Assembly (NCBI RefSeq): GCF_031501865.1
Contig: NZ_JARRCW010000001.1
Coordinates: 2,563,001-2,627,000, forward strand
DNA: 64,000 nucleotides
Reading direction: 5' to 3'
Source: Pseudovibrio sp. M1P-2-3
Lineage (GTDB): Bacteria > Pseudomonadota > Alphaproteobacteria > Rhizobiales > Stappiaceae
The notes under the pieces are model-generated. The model did not search any database. It had not been told where the DNA came from and was given only the letters and a program-made list of their open reading frames with translations. Position 1 is the first letter of the stretch, and each line of letters starts with the position of its first letter. Both the position numbers and the translations under genes were made by a program. This document shows, piece by piece, positions 7,897-17,965 of this stretch.

Positions 7897-10386
7897 ATGA
7901 CAATCACGGCATCTCGCAGAAGTTTTATTAAATCAGCAGCAGTTACGGCAACAGCATCTGCCGCAGGGATCACATTGCCTGCAAGCGTGGAGGCGCAGCC
8001 TCATGCCACAGACATTCGCTGGGACAAGGCCGCATGCCGCTTCTGCGGAACCGGCTGTTCAGTTCTAGTTGGTGTGAAAGATGGCCGCGTCGTCGCAACA
8101 CAAGGTGACCCGGATGCTCCAGTGAACCGTGGTCTGAACTGCATAAAGGGCTATTTCCTCTCGAAAATTATGTATGGTGAGGACCGTCTAACCAAGCCAT
8201 TGTTGCGTAAATCGAATGGTGTTTACGATAAGAATGGCGATTTTGAGCCCGTCTCATGGGACGAAGCCTTTACTATTATGTCCGAAAAATTCAAGGACGC
8301 TCTTAAGAAGAATGGCTCAAACGGCGTTGGTATGTTTGGTTCGGGTCAGTGGACTATCTGGGAAGGCTATGCGGCCGCCAAGTTCATGAAAGCTGGCTTG
8401 CGCTCCAATAACATCGACCCCAATGCCCGCCATTGTATGGCCTCTGCTGTGGCGGCATTCATCCGCACCTTTGGTATTGATGAGCCTATGGGCTGCTATG
8501 ATGACCTGGAAAAAGCGGATACGTTTGTGCTGTGGGGTGCCAACATGGCAGAGATGCACCCCATCTTGTGGTCCCGTATTACGGACACCCGCCTGACTAA
8601 GCCGGGATGTGAAGTTCAGGTTCTGTCCACTTATGAGCACCGCTGCTATGAACTTGCTGACAACGGCATGGTATTTGAACCCCAGACTGATCTGGTAATT
8701 TTGAACTTCATCGCCAATTACATCATTCAAAACGACGCGGTAAACTGGGAGTTTGTTGAAAAACACGTCAATATTACCAAGACCGAAACAGATATTGGCT
8801 ACGGATTACGTCCAAATGATCCACGTGAGCAGAACGCCGAGAATTCCGGTTCAGGTAAGCTGAGTAAGATAGACTTTGAGGAGTATAAGCAGCTCGTTTC
8901 CAAGTATACGCTTGAGTATACAGAAGAAATGTCCGGTGTTCCCGCTGAAAAGCTTCTGAGGTTGGCGCAGGCGTATGCAGATCCAAACCGCAAGGTTATG
9001 TCTCTTTGGACAATGGGCTTTAACCAGCACTCACGCGGCACTTGGGTGAACAGTCTTTGCTATAACGTTCACTTGCTCACCGGCAAGATCTCCGAGCCCG
9101 GCAATGGCCCGTTCTCTCTGACGGGTCAGCCATCTGCCTGTGGCACAGCCCGTGAGGTTGGAACCTTTGTGCACCGTCTGCCTGCGGACATGGTGATTAA
9201 GAATCCAAAGCACCGCGAGATCTGTGAGAAGGCTTGGGGCCTTCCTGACGGAACAATTCCAAGCAAACTGGGTTATCACGCAGTTCTTCAGCACCGCATG
9301 CTTAAAGATGGCAAGCTGAATGCCTATTGGGTGCAGTGCACAAACAACATGCAGGCCGCTCCGAACATAAACGAGGAAGGTTGGCCCGGTTACCGCAATC
9401 CTGATAACTTCATAGTTGTCTCTGACCCCTATCCAACAGTCACCGCAATGGCCGCTGACCTTATTCTGCCAACAGCCATGTGGGTAGAAAAAGAAGGGGC
9501 CTATGGCAACGCGGAACGTAGGACCCAGTTCTGGCGGCAGCAGGTCCAAGCTCCGGGCGACGCCATGTCAGATGTTTGGCAGGTGATGGAATTCTCCAAA
9601 TACTTCAAGACGGAAGAAGTTTGGCCGGAAGAACTGCTTACCAAAAAGCCGGAGCTGCGTGGCAAAACACTCTTTGAAGTTCTCTATGCCAACGGTGTGG
9701 TCGACAAATTCCCAGTTTCACAGATTACTGATGGATTTGAAAACCACGAGTCAGAAGATTTCGGCTTCTACGTGCAAAAAGGTCTTTTTGAAGAATATGC
9801 CCAGTTTGGCCGCGGCCACGCGCACGATCTGGCACCATTCGACACTTACCACAAGGCGCGCGGTTTGCGCTGGCCTGTGGTGGACGGCAAGGAAACACTC
9901 TATCGGTTCCGCGAGGGCTATGACCCCTATGTACCAAAGGGTGCTGGCGTGAAATTCTATGGCAAACCCGATGGACGCGCAAATATCATCTTTGCACCAT
10001 ATGAACCAGCAGCTGAAGCACCGGATGAAGAGTTCGACCTATGGCTTTGCACCGGACGCGTGCTTGAGCACTGGCATACGGGCTCCATGACACGCCGTGT
10101 TCCTGAACTTCACAGAGCCTTCCCTTCCGCTGTCTTATTCATGCACCCGCAAGATGCACGCGAACGTGGCCTGCGCAGGGGGCAGGAGATCAAGATTTCC
10201 ACCCGCCGTGGTGACGTTGTGACACGGGTGGAAACCCGTGGCCGTAACAAGGTGCCTAAGGGGTTGGTTTACATGCCGTTCTTTGATGAAAGTAAGTTGA
10301 CCAATAAACTCACCCTTGATGCTACCTGCCCTATTTCCAAGGAAACGGACTTCAAGAAGTGTGCCTGTAAGGTACAGGCCGTTTAA
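7897..10386 (+). CDS. napA: Periplasmic nitrate reductase catalytic subunit NapA
   Basis: This 829-residue molybdoenzyme of the DMSO-reductase superfamily reduces nitrate to nitrite in the periplasm. It has a Tat signal ('SRRSFIK', R7-R8) with a small hydrophobic region ending near residue 33, the [4Fe-4S] ligands C47, C50, C54 and C82, and the molybdenum ligand C180 in 'ARHCMASAV'. The C-terminal molybdopterin-binding domain starts near '[17 protein letters not shown]'. The length is almost the same as that of the Escherichia coli enzyme. It depends on the TatABC translocase, which is also encoded in this window. Electrons would come from NapGH and NapC through NapB. Confidence 0.97.
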   Translation: MTITASRRSFIKSAAVTATASAAGITLPASVEAQPHATDIRWDKAACRFCGTGCSVLVGVKDGRVVATQGDPDAPVNRGLNCIKGYFLSKIMYGEDRLTKPLLRKSNGVYDKNGDFEPVSWDEAFTIMSEKFKDALKKNGSNGVGMFGSGQWTIWEGYAAAKFMKAGLRSNNIDPNARHCMASAVAAFIRTFGIDEPMGCYDDLEKADTFVLWGANMAEMHPILWSRITDTRLTKPGCEVQVLSTYEHRCYELADNGMVFEPQTDLVILNFIANYIIQNDAVNWEFVEKHVNITKTETDIGYGLRPNDPREQNAENSGSGKLSKIDFEEYKQLVSKYTLEYTEEMSGVPAEKLLRLAQAYADPNRKVMSLWTMGFNQHSRGTWVNSLCYNVHLLTGKISEPGNGPFSLTGQPSACGTAREVGTFVHRLPADMVIKNPKHREICEKAWGLPDGTIPSKLGYHAVLQHRMLKDGKLNAYWVQCTNNMQAAPNINEEGWPGYRNPDNFIVVSDPYPTVTAMAADLILPTAMWVEKEGAYGNAERRTQFWRQQVQAPGDAMSDVWQVMEFSKYFKTEEVWPEELLTKKPELRGKTLFEVLYANGVVDKFPVSQITDGFENHESEDFGFYVQKGLFEEYAQFGRGHAHDLAPFDTYHKARGLRWPVVDGKETLYRFREGYDPYVPKGAGVKFYGKPDGRANIIFAPYEPAAEAPDEEFDLWLCTGRVLEHWHTGSMTRRVPELHRAFPSAVLFMHPQDARERGLRRGQEIKISTRRGDVVTRVETRGRNKVPKGLVYMPFFDESKLTNKLTLDATCPISKETDFKKCACKVQAV

Positions 10387-10471
10387 CGACAAATGGAACG
10401 GGGAAGCCAACACCTTCAACTGGAGTTGGCTATCCCAAACAGTTACCAATGAAAGAAACCGGATAAGTGTT

Positions 10472-11275
10472 ATGGCTAATACAGTCAAAACAGGTCTTAC
10501 AAATGCAAAGCGTCGCCAGTTCCTAGGCGATGCGGCAAAGGTCCTGAGCGGCTGCGCCATTACGGCAACATTTCTTAGTGTCTATCAGGTGAGCGTAAAA
10601 GCACTGCCCGCTGAAGCTCTAAGGCCACCTGGAGCACTGTCGGAAGACAAGTTCCTGGGAGCGTGTGTGCGCTGCGGATTGTGTGTTCGTGATTGTCCCT
10701 ATGACACTTTGGTTCTGTCTTCTTTTGGTGAAGCAGGCCCAGTAACGGGAACGCCCTACTTCACAGCCAGAGAGATTCCCTGCGAAATGTGCGAGGACAT
10801 TCCTTGTATTGAGGCGTGCCCAACAGGGGCTTTGGACAAGGCCCTCACCAATATAGATGATGCAGATATGGGCGTTGCGGTTATGGTGGATCAGGAGAAC
10901 TGCCTGAACTTTCTGGGGCTGCGCTGTGAGGTTTGTTATCGGGTGTGCCCACTCATTGATGATGCCATCAAGCTTATCATGACGCCCAACACACGTACTG
11001 GAAGCCACGCAGTATTCTCACCAACGGTTTATGCAGAGTATTGTACGGGCTGCGGCAAGTGCGAGCATTCCTGCGTTTTGCCAGAAGCGGCGATCAAAGT
11101 TCTTCCAAAGCGTTTGGCAAGGGCCGAGAACGCGGGGCACTACCTCCTTGGATGGCAGGAAAAAGCCAGAAAAGGTAATGCCCTCGTCCCCGATATCATC
11201 GATTTGCCCGATAGAATGCCAGAGGACCCAGCACAGTTTAAGCCACTGTTCAATTCAGGAAAGACAGGGCTATGA
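10472..11275 (+). CDS. napG: NapG, ferredoxin-type quinol-oxidation component
   Basis: This 267-residue iron-sulfur protein has a Tat motif (RRQFLGD, R14-R15) and four [4Fe-4S] cysteine groups, the first 'CVRCGLCVRDCP' and the last 'CTGCGKCEHSC'. With NapH it forms a second electron route from quinol to the periplasmic nitrate reductase. I chose the ATG at 10472 because it places the Tat motif close to the N-terminus. An in-frame ATG at 10316 exists, but it lies inside napA and would add 52 residues of napA-shadow sequence. The gene follows napA by 85 bp and overlaps napH by ATGA. Confidence 0.93.
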   Translation: MANTVKTGLTNAKRRQFLGDAAKVLSGCAITATFLSVYQVSVKALPAEALRPPGALSEDKFLGACVRCGLCVRDCPYDTLVLSSFGEAGPVTGTPYFTAREIPCEMCEDIPCIEACPTGALDKALTNIDDADMGVAVMVDQENCLNFLGLRCEVCYRVCPLIDDAIKLIMTPNTRTGSHAVFSPTVYAEYCTGCGKCEHSCVLPEAAIKVLPKRLARAENAGHYLLGWQEKARKGNALVPDIIDLPDRMPEDPAQFKPLFNSGKTGL

Positions 11276-12201
11276 CAACACCAAGAGCTCTACACGAACA
11301 CCAAATCGAGAGCGGACGGAGCTGGGTTTCTCAAAACCGTTACTTACTGGTACGCCGCTTGACCCAGCTTTCTATCATAGCCTTATTTCTTGCGGGGCCT
11401 TGGGCTGGCCTATGGATTGTCAAAGGCACTTTAACATCCAGCCTGACACTTGAGGTCCTCCCTCTGACGGATCCGTATATTTTCACGCAAACGCTCTTTA
11501 GTGGCCACCTTCCAGAATTCACGGCCCTGATTGGCGCGGCAATTATCGTGCTGTTCTACGCCCTGATTGGTGGACGGGTTTACTGCTCCTGGGTTTGCCC
11601 CATGAACATGGTGACAGACACGGCAAGCTGGGTGCACCGAAAACTGAATATCAAAAAAGGTTGGCAACCAAAACGTGCCACCCGATATTGGCTGCTTGCT
11701 ATGACCCTGTGTGTGGCTGTTCTCACAGGCACACTCGCTTATGAGCTGGTCAATCCCGTCACTCTATTGCACAGGGCACTGGTTTTCGGCATGGGGTTTG
11801 TCTGGTCAGTTGTTTTTCTGGTGTTCGCCTTTGATACGTTCGTAGCACGCAGGGGTTGGTGTGGGCACTTGTGCCCCATGGGAGCGTTCTATGGTCTGCT
11901 TAATACGGCAGCTCTCCTGCGAATTACGGCACATAACAGGCAAGCCTGTGATAATTGCATGGACTGCTTTGATGTATGTCCGGAAAATCACGTCATCTCC
12001 CCTGCCCTGCGTGGCAAGAAAAAGGATAGCCCCCTCATTTTAAATCGAGATTGCACATCCTGCGGTCGCTGTATTGATATTTGCGATCTGGATGTCTTTC
12101 GTTTCACTCACCGTTTCGACACTAAAACTGTTCAGTCAACCTCAAAGGAACCGGAGCAAATCCAGCCGGTTTCCGTTCAAGCTAAGGGAGGTCTCAGATG
12201 A
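11272..12201 (+). CDS. napH: NapH, membrane quinol dehydrogenase component
   Basis: This 309-residue inner-membrane protein has about four hydrophobic helices (for example 'LTQLSIIALFLAGPWAGLW' and 'FTALIGAAIIVLFYALIGG'), the NapH/NosR-type 'CSWVCPMNMVTD' and 'CGHLCPMGAFYG' motifs, and two C-terminal ferredoxin clusters ('CDNCMDCFDVCP', 'CTSCGRCIDICD') on the cytosolic side. It oxidises quinol and passes electrons to NapG. It overlaps napG at its start and napB at its end, each by 4 bases. Confidence 0.93.
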   Translation: MTTPRALHEHQIESGRSWVSQNRYLLVRRLTQLSIIALFLAGPWAGLWIVKGTLTSSLTLEVLPLTDPYIFTQTLFSGHLPEFTALIGAAIIVLFYALIGGRVYCSWVCPMNMVTDTASWVHRKLNIKKGWQPKRATRYWLLAMTLCVAVLTGTLAYELVNPVTLLHRALVFGMGFVWSVVFLVFAFDTFVARRGWCGHLCPMGAFYGLLNTAALLRITAHNRQACDNCMDCFDVCPENHVISPALRGKKKDSPLILNRDCTSCGRCIDICDLDVFRFTHRFDTKTVQSTSKEPEQIQPVSVQAKGGLR

Positions 12202-12641
12202 AATTAAGAGCGCCTTGGAAATCAGTATTAGTACTGGCATTTTTGATGGGTTCAGGCCTTACCGGTCACAACGCTTTTGCCGATGAAGTCAAAACTCTGC
12301 GCGGTGCACAGGTAGATGAGCCTGTGGTTATGGAGCCAAGTGCCCAACCCAAGAATGTTCGCCTCAACCGTGAATTTCGTCAGCAACCTCCTTTGGTTCC
12401 TCATAGTACAGGCCAATATCAAGTTGACTTGAGGGCCAATGAATGCCTCAACTGCCACGACTGGTCTAATGCGGGAAGTCGCAAGGCACCAACTCTTTCC
12501 ATGACTCACTACACGGACCGTGATGGCCACCAACTTGATCAGGTTGCCGGAACACGTTGGTTCTGTACACAGTGCCATGTACCTCAAGTAGACGCACAGC
12601 CATTGGTGGAAAACAACTTCACTCCATCTAGCAAACGCTAG
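12198..12641 (+). CDS. napB: NapB, periplasmic dihaem cytochrome c
   Basis: This 147-residue electron-transfer subunit is the partner of NapA. It has a Sec signal peptide (residues 1-28, cleavage after 'AFA') and two haem-binding motifs, 'CLNCH' (83-87) and 'CTQCH' (123-127). The conserved 'PPLVPHS' stretch before the first haem is typical of NapB. The start codon overlaps the napH stop (ATGA), with AGGGAGG upstream as ribosome-binding site. Confidence 0.95.
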   Translation: MKLRAPWKSVLVLAFLMGSGLTGHNAFADEVKTLRGAQVDEPVVMEPSAQPKNVRLNREFRQQPPLVPHSTGQYQVDLRANECLNCHDWSNAGSRKAPTLSMTHYTDRDGHQLDQVAGTRWFCTQCHVPQVDAQPLVENNFTPSSKR

Positions 12642-12670
12642 GTACTGTTTGCAGACGGGGGAAAATTATT

Positions 12671-13324
12671 ATGAGCAATCAATCTGGTACCATTCACAGT
12701 GCGGGGAAAGACTCCTTTCTCAAAAAGATATGGCGGCTATTGAGCCGACCAGCCACAACAATTTCAGCCGGACTTTTGCTGTTTGCAGGGCTCATCACCG
12801 GAGTTGTGTTCTGGGGCGGGCTTAACTGGTCCATGGAAATGACCAATACGGAATCTTTTTGTATCGGATGCCACGAAATGGAGAATACGGTTTATCAAGA
12901 ATATATTGAATCTCCTCACTACTCCAATGCAAGTGGCGTACGGGCATCCTGCTCCAACTGTCATGTTCCCGATGAGTGGACCCACAAGGTCGTGCGAAAG
13001 ATCCAAGCCTCGAGAGAAGTTTATCATAAGGTCCTTGGATCTATAAACACACCTGAGAAGTTCGAAGCCAAACGCTTGGAACTGGCCACCAACGTGTGGA
13101 AGGCAATGAAGAGCACAGATAGCCGTGAGTGCCGGAATTGCCACGAAATGGCGTCTATGGACTTTGTTCTTCAAGAAACACGGGCATCAGTGGCTCACAG
13201 TGACGCCTTGGATACCGGTAAAACCTGTATCGATTGCCATCAAGGCATCGCACACGATCTTCCGGCTGGCGCAATGGATGCTTATAAAGAAAACATTTCA
13301 AAGGTATACGACAAGACCAAGTAA
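12671..13324 (+). CDS. napC: NapC, membrane-anchored tetrahaem cytochrome c
   Basis: This 217-residue member of the NapC/NirT family takes electrons from quinol to NapB. A single N-terminal membrane helix (about residues 30-50, 'TISAGLLLFAGLITGVVFWG') is followed by four CxxCH motifs at residues 64, 94, 154 and 186 ('CIGCH', 'CSNCH', 'CRNCH', 'CIDCH'). It is the last gene of the operon, 29 bp after napB, and a terminator-like hairpin follows. Having both napC and napGH gives two quinol routes. Confidence 0.95.
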   Translation: MSNQSGTIHSAGKDSFLKKIWRLLSRPATTISAGLLLFAGLITGVVFWGGLNWSMEMTNTESFCIGCHEMENTVYQEYIESPHYSNASGVRASCSNCHVPDEWTHKVVRKIQASREVYHKVLGSINTPEKFEAKRLELATNVWKAMKSTDSRECRNCHEMASMDFVLQETRASVAHSDALDTGKTCIDCHQGIAHDLPAGAMDAYKENISKVYDKTK

Positions 13325-13350
13325 CAGGGATAGAAACTCTCTACATCCAG

Positions 13351-13374
13351 AAGGCGCCTCACTAGGCGCCTTTT
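13351..13374 (+). terminator. Rho-independent terminator of the nap operon
   Basis: A stem AAGGCGCC (13351-13358) pairs with GGCGCCTT (13365-13372) around a 6-nt loop and runs into TTTT. It starts 26 bases after the napC stop and also separates nap from the convergent atu-like operon. Confidence 0.82.
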
Positions 13375-13441
13375 GAAAATCAAACAGTAAATACAAAGCT
13401 CTGTATGCGAGAGAAATAGTGTGCAGGATGTATTTTCCTGT

Positions 13442-14626
13442 TTATCTGGCGTAGTTATCGAACCCAAGTTGACGTGCAGCCAGATCTTTCATGATCTCAG
13501 TCGCACCGCCACCAATGCTCATAACCTTGGTTTCCCTATAGATACGTTCTACTTTGGTGCCACGCATATAGCCTGCGCCTCCTAAAACCTGAAGCGCTTC
13601 ATTGGCGACCCATTCAAGTGTACTGGTAGCAAGGTTCTTCAGCATGCATATTTCAGCAATGGGGTTCTCTCCTGCATTAAGACGCAGAACCAGATCCTCA
13701 ATTGTACACCGAACTGCCTGAATTTTCATTGCCATATCAACAAACTTATGCCGGATGACCTGACGCTTAATAAGTGGTTTGTCAAATGTTTCCCTTGTTT
13801 GCGCCCACTCCAAAGCCTCTTCGAACACCGCAAGCATGTGACCATAACAACCTGAGGCTAGGAAAACGCGCTCGGCATTGAAATTCTGCATGATTCCAAG
13901 AAATCCAGCATTTTCTGCTCCGATAAGGTTTTGAGCCGGAACTTCAACATTATCAAAATGAAGGGTGGCAGTATCTGAGGCCCACCAGCCCATTTTCTTC
14001 AATGGTGTCTGGGTAAACCCTTTCATTCCCTTTTCAATCAGAAGCAGGGAGATACCCTGTAGTCCTTTTTCACCTGTCCTGACAGCAGTAGTGTAGTAGT
14101 CCGCCCGCATACCCGAGGTAATGAAGGTTTTCTCGCCATTCACAACATAAGTCTCACCCACCCGCTTCGCTGTTGTTTTTAAGGACTGAACATCTGATCC
14201 GCCGCCGGGTTCGGTAATTGCAAGGGCCGAAATTTTTTCACCCATCAGAATTGGAGCCAGAACACGTGATTTCAGCTCTTTACTGCCAAGTTTTGCAATT
14301 GGAGGCGCACCAATGCTATGGCTCATCAGACTAGCGCTAATTCCGCCGCAGCCAGCACGGCCAAGTTCGGTCGCCCCAATATACGACATGGCATAGTCAG
14401 TCCCGCTCCCCCCCACACTTTCAGGAAACATAACCCCCATAAGTCCGATCTCTGCTGCTTTGCCATAAAGCTCTAGCGGAAACTCTCCAGCCTCATCCCA
14501 TTCAGTAGCGTTAGGGGCAATCTCTTTGGAGACAAAGCGTGCAACGGTTTCACGAAAGGCCTCATGCTCTGGAGAAAACCGGGATACTTTGCGAGTTAAA
14601 CCGAAGTCAGGCAACTGTAATTGCAT
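13442..14626 (-). CDS. Acyl-CoA dehydrogenase, isovaleryl/citronellyl-type (AtuD-like)
   Basis: This 394-residue FAD-dependent acyl-CoA dehydrogenase has 'ITEPGGGSDVQSLKTTA' (flavin/substrate loop, about 137-153) and the C-terminal 'GGAGYMRGTKVERIYRE' segment. In that segment the position usually holding the catalytic Glu of medium-chain enzymes is Gly. A Glu on helix G, E252 in 'NAERVF', is available instead, as in isovaleryl-CoA dehydrogenase, which suggests a branched acyl-CoA substrate. It is the last gene of the minus-strand operon, with an AAGGA ribosome-binding site. In the citronellol/geraniol pathway this step would be citronellyl-CoA to geranyl-CoA. That assignment is inferred from context. 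Confidence 0.87.
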   Translation of the reverse strand: MQLQLPDFGLTRKVSRFSPEHEAFRETVARFVSKEIAPNATEWDEAGEFPLELYGKAAEIGLMGVMFPESVGGSGTDYAMSYIGATELGRAGCGGISASLMSHSIGAPPIAKLGSKELKSRVLAPILMGEKISALAITEPGGGSDVQSLKTTAKRVGETYVVNGEKTFITSGMRADYYTTAVRTGEKGLQGISLLLIEKGMKGFTQTPLKKMGWWASDTATLHFDNVEVPAQNLIGAENAGFLGIMQNFNAERVFLASGCYGHMLAVFEEALEWAQTRETFDKPLIKRQVIRHKFVDMAMKIQAVRCTIEDLVLRLNAGENPIAEICMLKNLATSTLEWVANEALQVLGGAGYMRGTKVERIYRETKVMSIGGGATEIMKDLAARQLGFDNYAR

Positions 14627-14661
14627 AGAACTAATCCTTGAAAATTAATAGGAAATTGGGG

Positions 14662-16593
14662 TTAAGCACTCTCGGTTTCCAATGTAACGAGAACATCACG
14701 GCTGCTCACTTGAGCCCCCATTTTAGCCCCCAACAGACAAACGGTCCCATCGCGCGGTGCAATCAGCTCATGTTGCATTTTCATAGCCTCCAGAATAAGC
14801 AGGACGTCACCTTTGGAGACCACATCTCCTTCTTTTGCACGAAGCTCAATAACCTCACCGGGCATTGGCGCAACGATAACGTCGCCCCCTATGTCCTCCG
14901 TCACTTTCCGCTGACTTAAGGTGCACTCCACAAACTGGTAGGTCTGCCCCTCACATGTGAGCCAGAGCACACCGTCTGCAGCAACCGTCGCAACCGCCTT
15001 ACGTCGCAGACCGTTAATTTCAAAAACCAGATCACTACCTCTGGAAGTGGAAACAACTTTAACCGTAAAACTGTCATTATTCAGTGTGATTGCAGTTTGG
15101 GTAACTTTGAGCGTAACCGGATCTTTCCCCTCAACGGAAATCTTCATTGGCCTTGCCGAGGCCGCCGCTGATGTCCAGCATTCCTTGCTAATTTGCCCTG
15201 ACAGTAAATGAGCGGCTAAAGCAATTAGTTCCGGTTCTGGCTCCCTTTCAATAGAAGCTAACTTATGATCCTCCAGAAAAGCCGTTGTGGCATGCCCATC
15301 AATAAAATCAGGGTGACGAAGAATTGAGCTTAGAAAGGCACCATTGTGTTTAATGCCGTGTAACGCTGCACGATCCAAAGCACGAAGCAATTTACGCCGC
15401 GCTTCTTCCCTGTCACTGCCATGGGCAATGAGTTTCGCTACCATTGGGTCATAGAACGACGAGATTTCACTTCCTCGTTCAATGGCTGCATCTACACGAA
15501 CTCCAAGATCCTGCGGGTTCCATTCCAGAACCTCTCCGGTTTGCGGTAGAAAGTCTTGTGCAGGGTCCTCTGCATAAAGGCGAACCTCCATTGCGTGACC
15601 ATTGGTTCGCACGGTTTTTTGTGTAATTGGCAGGGATTTTCCAGCGGAGACATCCAATTGAAGGCCCACAAGATCAATCCCCGTGATCTCCTCGGTTACC
15701 GGATGCTCCACCTGTAATCGGGTATTCATTTCCATGAAATAAAACCCACCGTTTTCTTCCAAAAGAAATTCGACTGTTCCTGCGCTAGTGTAGCCAATGG
15801 CCTTGGCAGCATCCACCGCAGCTTTCCCCATCATCTCCCTTGTTTCAGGGGAGACAGAAGGGCCGGGTGCTTCCTCGATAACTTTTTGATGACGGCGTTG
15901 AACCGAACAATCACGTTCGCCTAAGTGAATTACGTTGCCATGACTATCCGCAAAAATCTGGATTTCAATATGTCGTGGATTTTGAATAGCCTTTTCCAGA
16001 ATTAGCTCTCCGCTGCCAAAAACACTTTTGCCTTCGTTTGTAGCTTGAGTAAGGTTCTCCTCCAGACTTGAAAAATCCCTCACCAGTCGTAGGCCACGTC
16101 CGCCTCCACCTGCAGATGCCTTGATCATCAATGGTGCCCCGATTAACCTGGCTTCCCTCATCAGTGTTTCAATTGACTGGTCTGCACCACTATAACCGGG
16201 AACACACGGTACACCGGCAGCCTGCATTTTCAGCTTTGAAAGCCTCTTGGAGCCCATGATTTCAATTGCGTCGGCCGGTGGGCCGATAAAAACAAGGCCT
16301 ACTGCAGCGCAAGCTTTCGCAAATTCAGCATTTTCCGACAAAAAGCCATAACCGGGGTGAATTGCTTGCGCACCGGAGCGCAATGCACATTCGATAATTC
16401 TTGAAATATTCAGATAGGACTTACTGGACTGCGATGGACCAATATGAACGGCTCTGTCCGCTTGCTTTACATGAAGTGCGTTTGCGTCTGCATCCGAATA
16501 TACAGCAATGCATTCGTACCCTCTTTCACGAGCACTGCGAAAAACTCGGCAAGCGATTTCTCCGCGGTTTGCGACCAGAATACTCTCAAACAT
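14662..16593 (-). CDS. Biotin-dependent acyl-CoA carboxylase alpha subunit (geranyl-/methylcrotonyl-CoA carboxylase type)
   Basis: The protein has 643 residues: an N-terminal biotin carboxylase (about 1-445, starting 'SILVANRGEIACRVFRSARE', with the ATP-grasp loop 'KASAGGGGRGLRLV' and 'MEMNTRLQVEHPVTE'), a linker region, and a biotinyl domain at the C-terminus with the biotin lysine K605 in 'EAMKMQH'. It carboxylates biotin with ATP and bicarbonate, and the beta subunit encoded 3' of 19576 transfers CO2 to the acyl-CoA. Length and layout fit AtuF/LiuD. Choosing geranyl-CoA over methylcrotonyl-CoA rests on the cluster content, not on residues I can read. The GAGGT ribosome-binding site is well placed. 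Confidence 0.88.
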   Translation of the reverse strand: MFESILVANRGEIACRVFRSARERGYECIAVYSDADANALHVKQADRAVHIGPSQSSKSYLNISRIIECALRSGAQAIHPGYGFLSENAEFAKACAAVGLVFIGPPADAIEIMGSKRLSKLKMQAAGVPCVPGYSGADQSIETLMREARLIGAPLMIKASAGGGGRGLRLVRDFSSLEENLTQATNEGKSVFGSGELILEKAIQNPRHIEIQIFADSHGNVIHLGERDCSVQRRHQKVIEEAPGPSVSPETREMMGKAAVDAAKAIGYTSAGTVEFLLEENGGFYFMEMNTRLQVEHPVTEEITGIDLVGLQLDVSAGKSLPITQKTVRTNGHAMEVRLYAEDPAQDFLPQTGEVLEWNPQDLGVRVDAAIERGSEISSFYDPMVAKLIAHGSDREEARRKLLRALDRAALHGIKHNGAFLSSILRHPDFIDGHATTAFLEDHKLASIEREPEPELIALAAHLLSGQISKECWTSAAASARPMKISVEGKDPVTLKVTQTAITLNNDSFTVKVVSTSRGSDLVFEINGLRRKAVATVAADGVLWLTCEGQTYQFVECTLSQRKVTEDIGGDVIVAPMPGEVIELRAKEGDVVSKGDVLLILEAMKMQHELIAPRDGTVCLLGAKMGAQVSSRDVLVTLETESA

Positions 16594-16668
16594 TTTGACC
16601 TCATTGCGCCATTATTTTGTAAATGAGCGTGAGCGGGCCCAAGCTGGAAAGGACCCGCAGCATGCATG

Positions 16669-17829
16669 TTACTTTTTCTTAAAAGACGGCAGGGTGCCAT
16701 CAATTTTGGATATAATGGAAAGCATCACTTCATCAGCACCCCCGCCAATGGAGGCGAGTCTGAAGTCCCTATAAAACTGGCTGATCGGGTTATCCCACAT
16801 GAAGCCCATAGCACCCCAGTACTGCAAGCAGCTGTCGGTGATTTCTCTTGCCAAGCGCCCGGTTTTGAGCTTAGCCATAGAGGCAAGGCGCGTCATGTCT
16901 TTACCTCGCACCATAGACTCGACACACTTTTCACCCATTGCACGAAGGGCTTCAACTTCGGTTCTAAGCTCGGCCAAACGGAAGTGTACAACCTGAAAAT
17001 CAAGTATGGTCTGACCAAAGGCCGCACGATCACGGCAATAGTCCTCAGTCTTTTTTATAAGACGATCGAAGCTATCCAGATTGGACAAAACAGCCCAGAG
17101 TCTTTCTTCCTGAAACTGCACCATTTGATAGGGGAACCCCATGCCCTCTTCTCCTATCAAGTAGCGCTTGGGAACGCGTACATTATCAAAGAAAACCTGA
17201 GCGGTATCAGAGGAGCGCTGCCCCAATTTGTCGAGGCGTTCGGATGTACTTACTCCCGGAAGGTTCATAGGAACAACTATAAGGGACTTGTTTCTATGCC
17301 TATTTCCCTCACTGGTTGTCGCCAGCAAGCACATAAAGTCCGCTTGTGTGGAATTGGTGATCCACATTTTTGTACCATTGATGACGTAATCGCCGCCCCG
17401 CTTTTCTGCTGTGGTTCTTATGCTGGCAACATCAGACCCAGCATGGGGCTCCGAAACGCCAATACAGGCCACCTTCTCACCAGTAATCGCAGGAACCAGA
17501 TATTCATAGCGAAGCTCATCATTGCCAAATTTTGCCAGTGCAGGTGTTGCCATATCGGTTTGAACACCAATAGCCATGGGAATCCCGCCACAATCACAGG
17601 CTCCCAGTCCCTCAACTGTCATGGCGTGATAAGAGTAATCCAGCCCCATACCACCGAATTTCTCCGGTTTATTAACGCCTAGAAAGCCAAGCTTACCCAT
17701 TTTCTTAAAGAGCTCACGGGCTGGAAAAATACCGGCTTTCTCCCATTCTGGCACATGCGGATTTATCTCCGTTTCCACAAATTTAACCATGGCACTTTTC
17801 ATCTTACGATGTTCTTCGGTATATTCCAT
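16669..17829 (-). CDS. Acyl-CoA dehydrogenase, second in the atu-like operon
   Basis: This 386-residue acyl-CoA dehydrogenase has the 'SEPHAGSDVASIRTTAEKRGG' flavin loop and 'GAMGFMWDNPISQFYRD' near the C-terminus, where Asp replaces the usual Glu. A helix G Glu is present in 'FQEERLW' (about residue 242), so the base may be placed as in isovaleryl-CoA dehydrogenase. I use the ATG at 17829, which follows GAGGAGG by about 6 nt. A TTG one codon upstream is less likely. It lies between the two carboxylase subunit genes. Two dehydrogenases in one operon could serve two rounds of oxidation in the pathway. Confidence 0.87.
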   Translation of the reverse strand: MEYTEEHRKMKSAMVKFVETEINPHVPEWEKAGIFPARELFKKMGKLGFLGVNKPEKFGGMGLDYSYHAMTVEGLGACDCGGIPMAIGVQTDMATPALAKFGNDELRYEYLVPAITGEKVACIGVSEPHAGSDVASIRTTAEKRGGDYVINGTKMWITNSTQADFMCLLATTSEGNRHRNKSLIVVPMNLPGVSTSERLDKLGQRSSDTAQVFFDNVRVPKRYLIGEEGMGFPYQMVQFQEERLWAVLSNLDSFDRLIKKTEDYCRDRAAFGQTILDFQVVHFRLAELRTEVEALRAMGEKCVESMVRGKDMTRLASMAKLKTGRLAREITDSCLQYWGAMGFMWDNPISQFYRDFRLASIGGGADEVMLSIISKIDGTLPSFKKK

Positions 17830-17965
17830 CAAGTTCCCTCCTCTTTAAAAAATACGCACCTCAATCATCAGCAATTTCGATTTTCATCCCTTTTCACAGC
17901 AACTAATTACTAAGTTCGCGTTGCATTTTCATGTATAAATACAAATGGATACTCGGAACCACGCC

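Noticed and set aside
10316-10471. Longer napG beginning inside napA
   Set aside because: The extra 52 codons overlap the end of napA in another frame, and the Tat motif is near the N-terminus only with the ATG at 10472.
16666-17682. A 338-codon plus-strand open frame opposite the second acyl-CoA dehydrogenase
   Set aside because: The minus-strand gene is a clear acyl-CoA dehydrogenase with a ribosome-binding site. The opposite frame shows no domain and is a coding shadow.
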